Positions 56,001 through 64,000 of a DNA stretch of 64,000 nt are shown piece by piece (positions within the stretch are counted from its first letter, which is position 1; the number at the start of each line of letters is the position of its first letter). Source of the DNA: Gambelia wislizenii. Its lineage: Eukaryota; Chordata; Lepidosauria; Squamata; Crotaphytidae. The DNA is taken from positions 33,355,501 through 33,419,500 of the forward strand of contig JAUMIR010000001.1 of the NCBI GenBank assembly GCA_030847615.1. Direction: 5' to 3'. The notes below the pieces were generated by a model that did not search any database, was not told where the DNA came from, and saw only the letters and a program-made list of their open reading frames with translations. The position numbers and the translations under genes were made by a program.

Positions 56001-56251
56001 TTTGTTGTTTTTTTTGCTCCTTGACCTGGTTCTTTGCTTCCTGCCACGGTTCCCCCGACTGCTTTCCTTGTGCCCTGAGCCCCAGCTTGTGCACTTTTTC
56101 TTCCACCATTTTCTAAATGTAACCTCAGACATCTTGTCTGATGTCATGTTTCCTGTGTTAATCGCTGCTGTAGTGAATGGCTCGGAGAACATCCACATGA
56201 TCGAAGAATGCTCTGAGCCACTCGACATTAAACCTGTCACTTGAAATTGGT
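56001..56251 (-). other. Unidentified exon-like open frame on the minus strand
   Basis: On the minus strand an acceptor-like tract CCTTTTCTTGCTGCTTCAG (ending at 56252) is followed by a frame open for the whole 251 nt (83 codons plus two bases). It ends at a donor-like AAA|GTAAGC (56001/56000). The frame includes MTGLMSSGSEHSSIMWMFSE, PFTTAAINTGNMTSDKMSEV and TFRKWWKKKC, then a very basic end (RGRKQRTRSRSKKNNK). I do not recognise the protein. It could be an exon of an antisense gene, a fossil exon, or chance. Confidence 0.25.
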
Positions 56252-57084
56252 CTGAAGCAGCAAGAAAAGGTTAGATAATTGCAGTTAAAGGTGACCTGAA
56301 AGGAATGGTAGTTTTATATAGGTATAGAAAAATTGTGAACTTCACTTTTGTGTTAAGTGCTCTCAAGACCAAGGTGAAAGGAGAACTTGGAAAGTTACTT
56401 TTTGGAAAGTAGTTAATTACAGTTATATTCTAGGGGCCCCAATGTAGTTACTATTATAGTATATTCTTTAAAAACATACTATGACAATAACTGTTATAAC
56501 AGTAACTACTAGGAGTGGGGGCTTGGAATATAAGGGTCCCGACTCCTTATTTTCCTATTTCTCCTCCCATAGGTAATTACAATAGTTATGTTTTAGTTAC
56601 CTTTGAAAAAAATTGATTGATACAGACCACTACTTTCTGGAAATACATATTGCTGTAATCCATATTGTTCCTTCAATGCCTTAAACAGAGCTTGAGGTAG
56701 AAACTTGAAGCACAGTAATCAGGGACTTGAGTACAGACTGTAAAAATAGCATACGCTGCAAAAGGAATAATGTTATCCTTTGTTACTTTCCAATTAGTGA
56801 TAGCTTAGTTTTTATAGTTAATTTATTACTTTCAGGTAACCAATTATTTGTAAACATTTCCTTCAAAGCTCAGAAAAAAAGAGGTTCAGTATATTCTGTA
56901 CCAAAAGTGAAAAGACAACAGGATCATAGGGAAATGTTTGTGTGTGACTGTTGTTTATTCTGTAACTCACATATTTTTTATCCCAGACTTATACCACCTG
57001 GATTCCAAGAAGTGGTCTAGGACTGAACCCCAAAGAGTCCAACTGTTGATAGAGCATTTCCTTTGGTCCTTTCATCTTGCACAA
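56252..57084. other. SRBD1 intron 8, no gene seen
   Basis: AT-rich. TAACTGTTATAACAGTAACT at about 56489 is part of an imperfect palindromic stretch (TAGTTACTATTATAGTATAT opposite it). Nothing coding recognised. Confidence 0.35.
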
Positions 57085-57215
57085 TCATAGCACCCTGATA
57101 CCATTTTGATTGCCATGGCTATATCATATGGAATCCTGAGATTTATAGTTTTGGGGCACTAGAGCTCTCTGGCAGTGAATTCTAAATATCATGAAACTAC
57201 AGGTCCCAGGATTTC
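57085..57215. mobile_element. Palindromic MITE (GCAGTTTGACACCACTTT family), copy
   Basis: CCTGATACCATTTTGATTGC, CATGGCTATATCATATGGAA and AACTACAGGTCCCAGGATTT match halves of the family at 7978 and 8980. Confidence 0.5.
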
Positions 57216-57842
57216 ATAGTGTCCTAGGCCTAAAGGCAGCAAATGCCTTAGTAAGGTGAAGTAGTTACAGATGAGTCAAGCGAGTCCACCTTGTATGCAT
57301 GTAGTCCAGGGAGTTCCCTGAAGAGGAAGGGAGGCGCACAGTAGCAAGGTCTCAGTCTTTCCAAAACCAGTCCTGAGAAACCAGAAGTCATGAGAAACAA
57401 AGCCAAAAAGAGATGGCAATGAAACATATAATTTAAGTTAGCCAAGGAGTCAGGAATCCAAATAAATACAAGAACACTGAAAGCCAAATAGACAAAGGGT
57501 AGCATGCCACAAAAGCTGCTGGGAGATTTATAGCTGCTTGACCTTGAGATGTCAAGTGAGTAACTGCCCCATGTTTCTCATATAAACCTCTGCAAGAGGC
57601 ATTGCCTCCTTCAGTGCTGCAATTTTGTAAATTATGGGTGGGTTTCCTGCATGTCCATCAATTCTAACTGAGGCCAAGGTCATTATCATCTGTATCTGCC
57701 TGTATCTGCCCAGGTTCTGGGAGAGAGCCATCGGATATCTAGAGTTACTTGGTTTGACTCTTCTGAGACAGATTCTATAGGGTGAGTTATGCTAGGGAGG
57801 ATGGAACCATGGCAGTTAAAACTGAATCAAAGTATTGTAACT

Positions 57843-58085
57843 GGGTACCGTTGGACCCCCAATATCTGCAATTTCAGTTATCCACAGCTGAAAAAATAGG
57901 GAAACATAGAGTTGTGCTACAAAATGCCTAGCGAGGTGTCCTCTAGGCATCTTCGAGGTCCTCCAGCACAACTCTGGTATCTTTGTACCCAGAGTCCTTT
58001 ATAGGGTTCGCTGTTATCCATGGCTTCTGGTATCCGTGGTAAATCCAGGAACGGAACCCCTGTGCCTATGGGGGTCTGACTAGTG
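57843..58085 (+). mobile_element. TA-type MITE (TATCCACAG family)
   Basis: GTACCGTTGGACCCCCAATA, GTTATCCACAGCTGAAAAAA, CATCTTCGAGGTCCTCCAGC, and the end CTATGGGGGTCTGACTAGT relate it to 10406-10637. The ends are less clean. Confidence 0.5.
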
Positions 58086-58266
58086 TGAAAAGGCTTCTGG
58101 TCAGGCAGCCATGATCATAAGATGCTTGACATCACTATGTCTGGCACACTCATTTCAGGTATACTCCGTTTTTCCAGAATTCCTCCAGTGGAGTATTGCT
58201 CCAGGTTGCTGTGGGAAATTAAGATGCATAGCAGAGAAGCCTGCAGGTAATGATCTGAGGTCGACA

Positions 58267-58505
58267 GGGTCCGAGAGGCAGTGTGGTGTAGTGGTTTGAG
58301 CATTGGACTAGGGCTCTACAGAACAGGGTTTGAATCACCACTTGGCCATGGAAAACCACTGGGTGACCTTGGGCAAGTCACACTCTCTCAGCCTCAGAGG
58401 CAGGCAAAGGCAAACCCCTTCTGAACAAATCTTGGCAAGAAAACTGTGATAGTTTGCCTTAGCATCACCATAAGTCAGAAATGGCTTGAAGGCACACAAC
58501 AACAA
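58267..58505 (+). mobile_element. tRNA-derived SINE with BovB-like tail (Sauria type), copy 3
   Basis: GTGTGGTGTAGTGGTTTGAG (box A), CAGGGTTTGAATCACC (box B region), CCTTGGGCAAGTCACACTCT, CATAAGTCAGAAATGGCTTG and AAGGCACACAACAACAA tail. The most complete copy of this family in the window. Confidence 0.85.
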
Positions 58506-58616
58506 AGGCTGATTGCACAAGAGGGCACTGTGTTGAGAGACCATTCACCTCTATACGATGTGTATCCAGGCTATCTGAAGGATTGTATTTTCCTATTTTA
58601 ACTGTCTGGTTATTGA

Positions 58617-59490
58617 GATTAAAAAATCTTTATTTTTATTCAGAGGAAGAAAAACACAGAAAAGTGATAGAAAACCACAAATCACATTTTTTTCCTTCCC
58701 TGTTTTACAATATATATAATTTGTACACGTATATAAGTTAGTAGCTTTTCGAAATCTTCTTTTCCCAATTGACTTCCTCATATTGATCTACTCTAATAGA
58801 CCATTTCCAGTCATTATTCATTATACTGCTTAAAACTTCTATTTCAATGAATTTGTGAACTTATTGACTCTACTGCGAATTTTACATTCCCTCATTGCCA
58901 CATTTCTACCGTCTCGAATTATTGAACCCAGTTGTTCTAATAGTATTAGTCTATCTGATTGATTTTACAAAACAAAAGCAAAGTTTAAAAGATCAGTTAT
59001 CGTATTCATTTAATGAGACCTTCAGCTCCTTTCTATTATTCCATTGTTTTTCTGCTTGTGTTGTAGTTTTAAAGTTTATCAAAGAAGTCAATTTATCCAT
59101 CTCGTACATATCTACTGGTTTTAATGACCAATCATCTATCAATGGTATCTCATTGGTCTTCCACTTCTACACATTTTTTAATCTTGCTGCCAAAACGATA
59201 TAAAAGATGGTTTTCCAGTGTTTCCTTTTGTCCTCTTTGTCAAGCACATTAGTCATATTCAGTAAATCTAACTCTTGTTTCATTGGAGAATTTACTTGCA
59301 AAATCCTCTTAATCTTCATGTGTATTTTTGCCCAGAATTTTTTAATCCGGTCACAACTATATCACATATGGTGTAACGAACCAATTGCATTTTGGCACTT
59401 CCAACATTTGATGTTTCCGGATTTGAATATTTTGCTTATTTTAGTTGGGGTGTAATACCAGGTATGTGCTATTTTAAGGTAGTGATTGAG
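58617..59490 (-). mobile_element. L1 ORF2 3' fragment, minus strand
   Basis: Minus-strand frame TWYYTPTKISKIFKSGNIKC, WKCQNAIGSLHHM, then WYSC and KKFW continue in a degenerate frame, the same HxxWxC C-terminal segment as in the L1 at 45583. 5' truncated with stops; the 3' end is towards 58617. Confidence 0.75.
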
Positions 59491-60181
59491 ATATTTGGGG
59501 GGGGGGGAGGAGAAGCTCTTCTTTTGATCCTGACACTTCCTGAGGTGCATCAGTTGCAGGTAAGAGAAAGGGCTTTTCTGGTGGTCATTGAGAGGCTTTA
59601 GACCTCCCTACCTAGACACAGCCTAATCAGACTCCCTCCTTGTTGTCATTCCTTCAGCAGACAAATATATTTTTATTTAGATAGGCCTTTGGCAAGTGAA
59701 CTCGCTCGCTGTGTAAGATGCTTGTAACAGGAAGTGTCCTTTTTTTTAAAAAAAACCTTATGTTATTGTGTTTTTATGTATTTGTATTTTTGTGCATTTG
59801 TATTTTTGAGGACTGTTTTTGAGAAGGGACTTTTAATAAACATGTATTGCCCATGTTTGTTTGTTTTTTCATTTTTTTTCTTTTTAATGGACATGCTTTT
59901 AATTCTATTGATAGTTTAATTATATTTTAATTTTTATATGATGTGTACTTTTAGCTGTCTCTGTTTCAACTTTTGTAAGGTGCCTTGAATCCCAAGGCTA
60001 GGGAATAATGCAGAGTACTAATACTGATAATATGCACTATTTTATTATAAGCTGCCTTGAGTTCTGCTTGTGGGAGAATGTTAAGATATAAATTGAATAA
60101 ACAAATAAACAAGCCTCGAGTCAGCCTTAGGTAATGGGTCAGAAGCCCCTTATTAGTTTCCTCCCATTGCCTCTCACATGT
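59491..60181. other. SRBD1 intron 8, LINE-tail-like sequence
   Basis: A G-run lies at 59499-59507. At about 59975-60110, GTAAGGTGCCTTGAATCCCA and TAAGCTGCCTTGAGTTCTGC resemble L2/CR1-type tails with AATAAACAAATAAACAA. Confidence 0.4.
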
Positions 60182-60672
60182 GTCCAGTTCTGGGCACCAC
60201 AATTCAAGAAGGATATGGACAAGCTGGAACCTGTCCAGAGGAGGGCGACCAAAATGGTAGGAGGTCTGGAAGCCACGCCCTATGAGGAGCCACGCCCTAT
60301 GAGGAGTGGGTATGTTTAGCCTGGGGAAGAGGAGGTTAACAGGTTACATGATAGCCGTATTTAAATATTTGAAGGGATGTCATACTGAGGATGAAGCAAG
60401 CTTGTTTTCTGCTGCTCCAGAGACTAGGACATGTAGCAATGGACTCAAACTACAAGAGAAGAGATTCTACCTAAACATTAGGAAGAACTTATTGACCGTA
60501 AGAGCTGTTCGGAAGTGGAATACACTGCCTTGGAGTGTGGTGGAATCTGCTTTGGAGGTTTTTAAGCAGAGGCACTCAGCCTCTGTCAGGAATGCTTTGA
60601 TTGGGTACACTTGCATGGCAGGGGGTTGGACTAGATGGCCCTTGTGGTCTCTTCCAACTCTATGATTCTGTG
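60182..60672 (+). mobile_element. CR1 LINE 3' end with an internal 18-bp duplication
   Basis: GTCCAGTTCTGGGCACCACA to CTCTATGATTCTG. The C-terminal frame at 60306-60665 reads [20 protein letters not shown] and so on. GCCACGCCCTATGAGGA is duplicated in tandem at about 60271-60306, which shifts the frame. Confidence 0.88.
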
Positions 60673-61152
60673 TATTCCTATTTTCCGTTTTCATTTTAAT
60701 CATGGTACGATGCTACATCTAGTGCATTAAGGTTAATACTAACCATAGTTAACTTTTAACCAGAGTTTGCAAACCAGCTTTAAACCTGGGCAAAGTAGTG
60801 CTTTAATTGTTGCTTATGTAGCAACGGACAGGGAACTCTGTACAAGACAGGAAAAAGGGACTGTATGGAACTATGGGACTTTCAAGTGCAGATTATGAAA
60901 TGTTATTACTGGTCTGGGTCAAAGTGACTAGAATGTGGATTCCAGACTGTGCTTTTGCTTGTCCTTCAGTCAGCTAAGAAATGAAAAGCCATTTGAGGTT
61001 TTAGTTGCTAACCTTGACTTTCACCTTCCTCCTGAAATTCTCCTGAGTATTTTCAAATGGATTTCCTGTGCTGCAGTGCTTATTTGAACAAGTGCTGTGA
61101 TTTGAAACTAGTCTGTACATTCTCCCCCCTTTCTCTCAGTCTCTTTCTTTTT

Positions 61153-61183
<31 letters not shown>

Positions 61184-61441
61184 GAGCAAAGATGGCTGTT
61201 CCACAGCCAAAAATCTGCTGTTTACTTCCAGTCAATACGTGAGCTTCAGCTTCCTCCTCTTCTGAAGCTCTCAACTGTGTGCTTCTCTCTTTCTTTTTCT
61301 TTTTTTTCTTTCCCCATTTTTTATGGCCTTTCAGACATGACCTGCTGCTTTCATCTACTCTTTGTTTCCATGCCTATTCCCTTTCAAGCTGCCTTTTCCT
61401 CCTTTGCTTCATTTTGGGAAAGTTACAGAGACACCCTGCTA
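60673..61441. other. SRBD1 intron 8 with CA repeat
   Basis: A CGCGCG(CA)n microsatellite lies at about 61157-61183. No exon seen. Confidence 0.5.
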
Positions 61442-61562
61442 GAGCTTGGGGAAGAAACAATGTTTTTTGGATGATGTCTCCCAACCAGTGTAGAGAATGC
61501 CCATGCTAGTATAGGGATTCTGGATATTGTAGTCCAAAATAATAACTTTTCCAAGCCCTGAA
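61442..61562. mobile_element. Foldback MITE (AAAAGTTACTTTTTTGGACT family)
   Basis: AGAGCTTGGGGAAGAAACAA and GTTTTTTGGATGATGTCTCC are answered by GGATATTGTAGTCCAAAATA and ATAACTTTTCCAAGCCCTG. The arms are about 45 bp. Other copies at about 28820, 31517 and 37940. Confidence 0.6.
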
Positions 61563-61917
61563 CAATCCTATTTGGGCATGGGAGGGAGAATCACTGATGC
61601 AAGAACTTCCGAGTCCTAATGGACTCATGGTGGTACAGGCTAGGAGTTGTAGTAGTCCCCCCCCCACTTTTTATGATTTTCTTGTCAGTTTATCATTTAA
61701 TTTCCCCCTGGATGTTGCAGATGGTGAGATGGAAAATAGGTGTGCTAGTTCCAGGACTAGTGTCCTTCCCATTCTAGATATGTTTCTAGAGATTGTGGGG
61801 ACACTGGGTCTGAGAAACACAAACTCTCTCGTAGCCTGCCTTTAATTCCCCATTTCCCCCATCTTTCACCAATTTATTACAGGGTTAGACCCAAATATTA
61901 ATAATACAGGTATGCCT

Positions 61918-62152
61918 TAGTGATGTAGTGGTTTGAGTGTTGGACTAGGACACTAGGAGACTAGAATCAGATCCCTGCTCAGCCATGGAAACCCATTGAT
62001 AATGGGTGAGCTTAGGCAAGTCATACTCTCTCAACCTCAGAAGATTGCAAAGGCAACCCCCTGCTGTGAAATAATTCTACCAAGAAAATCCTGTGATAGG
62101 TTTGCCTTTGTGCCTCCATACATCAGAAATGACTTGAAGGCACACAGTAACG
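61918..62152 (+). mobile_element. tRNA-derived SINE with BovB-like tail (Sauria type), copy 4
   Basis: AGTGATGTAGTGGTTTGAGT (box A), TAGAATCAGATCCCTGC (box B, degenerate), GAGCTTAGGCAAGTCATACT, and ATCAGAAATGACTTGAAGGC, ACACAGTAAC. Confidence 0.82.
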
Positions 62153-62392
62153 ATACCTTAGTTAATGAAGGAGATGTGTTCACAGGTATTGCTTTCTTAA
62201 TGGAAAAATTGGTACTAGAGGCAGAAGTAGCATGGAAAGAGCAGGGATAGTTTCCTAAACTATGAAAAAGAGCAGTTAAAAATGTTTCACCAAACATTGT
62301 ATTCAAAACCAACAATACACACATGTTAAGTGAAGCAACCAGGCTAGGTAAGCCTTTTATAAGTAAACAAAAAGATTTTGAACCTTCTAGAC

Positions 62393-62828
62393 GAGTGGTT
62401 CTTAACTTGTGGTCCGGGGACCTCTCAGAGGGCAGCAATGTCTTCACAGGGGGTCTGTGAAGGCTTGAAGGCTGCTCGTCCACCTCCTGCCTGCAGTAGA
62501 GTGGCTATGTGACAGGAGTCAAGGCAAAGGCTGGCTGGCTGGATTGGCCTGTGCATTGCCATTCTATCTGCTTCAGCCACAAACTTGCAGGAAGAAGCAG
62601 GAGATAAGTCTTCCCTCCCCCTCTAGTGCCTCTGAGGGAAGGTTTAATGGATGGCACAATTGTACTGTTATTATTGCTGTTGTTGCTGTTGCTGTTATTG
62701 TCAGGTATTATTATTATCATCATCATCATCATTATTAGGGCTTTAAATCTTGAGTTAAATCTTGGGGTTTGTGGCAACAAAAGATATTTAAAGGGGGTCC
62801 CTGGTAAAGAAAAGGTTAAGAGCTACTG
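62393..62828 (+). mobile_element. Non-autonomous hAT element with exact 8-bp target duplication
   Basis: TTCTAGAC is duplicated exactly at 62385-62392 and 62829-62836. The ends GAGTGGTTCTTAACTTG and AGGTTAAGAGCTACTG are the family TIR (first base mutated on the left). The middle carries a (GTTGCT)n/(ATT)n/(ATC)n simple repeat. The same family is at 15510-15855 and 15864-16242. Confidence 0.88.
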
Positions 62829-62998
62829 TTCTAGACAACACTTTGGAGGTTTCTTCCAAAATGCATCCAGGGATTATTTTTTCTTTCACCACCCACTACT
62901 TACAATTTTCATTTTGTTGGTTGAACTGATAGATCTACTTACTAGGGATAGCTGATGTGGCTGGTTTATCTGCTCTTCCCTTTTCTCGCTGTCCTGCT

Positions 62999-63454
62999 GT
63001 TCCAGAGAAGGGCGACTAAAATTGTGAAAGGTTTGGAAACCATGCCTTATGAGGAAAGACTTAGGGAGCTGGGTATATTTAGCCTGGAAAAAAGACGTTT
63101 AAGGGGTGATATGATAGCCCTGTTTAAGTATTTGAAGGGGTGTCACATTGAGGATGGAGCAAGCTTGTTTTTTTGCTGCTCCAGAGACTAGAACACGGAA
63201 CAATGGAAGCAAGCTCCAGGAACAGAGATTCCACTTCAACATTAGGAGGAACTTTTTGACAGTAAGAGCTGTTCGGCAGTGGAACACACTCCCTCGGAGT
63301 GTGGTGGGGTCTCCTTCCTTGGAGATCTTTAAACAGAGGCTGGATGGCCATCTGTCAGGGATGCTTTGATTGTGTATTCCTGCATGGCAGGGGGTTGGAC
63401 TGGATGGCCCTCGTGGTCTCTTCCAACTCTACAATTCTATGATTCTATGATTCA
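62999..63454 (+). mobile_element. CR1 LINE 3' end
   Basis: GTTCCAGAGAAGGGCGACTA onward, with frames [20 protein letters not shown] and [20 protein letters not shown], ending in CTATGATTCTATGATTC. Strongly 5' truncated. Little diverged from the copy at 43889-44471. Confidence 0.9.
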
Positions 63455-64000
63455 TGCTCAGTGAAGGATTCTGGAGGCAGCTGCAGTTTACCTTGCCTGC
63501 TATAGGCAGGCACGCTTGGCTACAGTAGGATGGGATAGAGTCAAAGCCTGTTCTTTCCTAGTTTATGCAGTATTGCATTGTTTACTGCAGACATGCTGCT
63601 GATACTAAGGAGATTTTCAGAAACTCTAAATATGGCATTATCATGACTCCAGGAGATCGCTAAAGGGTTTCCCTTTCACATGACACCGTTCCCCTCTCAT
63701 AATGCTCCTTTTTGGCTCCCGTTATGCCGGCGCTGCTTTTTATTGACAGCCTAAGCCTTCAATGGATCCCCTGTTCCGTTTCTGTCATGGAATGTCCTGC
63801 AAGTGAAAAGTTGCCCGTTTCGCTGGCGCAATCCCAGCGTCAATGGGAGGTCCATGCCAGAACACTTCCTGGTGAGTGCAGGATATCCAGATAAGTGACA
63901 TTTTTTTTTAACCCTCCCCGGGTTACTTGTAAAGTTTTTAGTGTGTTTTGGTGCTTAGTGTAACTTTTTTCTTTTTCTTTTTGAATTTCCTGCACTCTTG
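63455..64000. other. Window end, SRBD1 intron 8, no gene seen
   Basis: GCCGGCGCTGCTTTTTATTG at about 63727 resembles the centre of the palindrome at 9340-9655, so a related MITE may lie here. No exon. Confidence 0.4.

Noticed and set aside
57248..57505. 85-codon minus-strand hydrophobic frame
   Set aside because: It is a hydrophobic stretch by composition only, with no splice sites of quality and no recognisable family.
49633..64000. Further SRBD1 exons
   Set aside because: I looked for the ILAINRGE-type block that should follow exon 8 and for later YqgF or S1 motifs on the plus strand and found none. They probably lie beyond the window.
1..64000. CRISPR arrays, bacterial operons, phage or plasmid modules
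   Set aside because: The tandem repeats here are minisatellites, microsatellites and LINE tails without regular unique spacers, and the coding sequence is intron-split vertebrate DNA.

Overview
This window is vertebrate nuclear DNA, most likely from a squamate reptile (a lizard). The evidence is intron-split coding sequence with GT/AG borders, and a repeat mix characteristic of squamates: CR1 LINEs ending in ATTCTATG repeats, L2-type and L1 LINEs, an RTE-like LINE, tRNA-derived SINEs with a BovB-like tail, a 5S rRNA-derived SINE, and many short hAT-like or palindromic DNA transposons. There are no prokaryotic operons, CRISPR arrays or phage genes. I cannot name the species.

The one protein gene I can support is the 5' part of SRBD1 (S1 RNA-binding domain-containing protein 1, the animal relative of bacterial Tex) on the + strand. 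Eight coding exons can be placed: 21120-21199, 22876-23053, 23990-24346, 26753-26919, 27980-28097, 29404-29542, 43364-43460 and 49497-49632. Their splice phases agree at every junction and they sum to 1272 nt, or 424 codons. A candidate 5' non-coding exon ends at 18120. The codons for the rest of the protein (YqgF-like, helix-hairpin-helix and S1 domains) were not found before 64000, so the gene runs out of the window through an intron longer than 14 kb.

Layout: 1-17.5 kb is intergenic and repeat-dense. It holds a broken RTE-like LINE, MITEs, a CR1, a second RTE-like copy with an inverted 5' half, and tandem hAT elements. 17.5-18.1 kb is the likely promoter and first exon. 18.4-20.8 kb holds L1 ORF2-tail fragments, including an inverted pair. 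21-29.5 kb carries six coding exons. The 13.8-kb intron 29543-43363 is the richest accessory stretch: a Helitron-like element, a CpG-rich block, a long palindrome, and a 1.67-kb TIR element whose interior has expanded into a GC-rich minisatellite. 43.4-49.6 kb holds two more exons around an internally deleted L1 with target-site duplications. 49.6-64 kb is intronic: CR1, L2, SINEs, an L1 fragment, a hAT element with a perfect 8-bp duplication, and one unexplained minus-strand exon-like frame at 56001-56251.

All reverse-transcriptase reading frames seen here are truncated, frameshifted or interrupted, so none looks able to move on its own. All coordinates and family names come from reading the sequence by eye; repeat borders are approximate unless a target-site duplication is stated.
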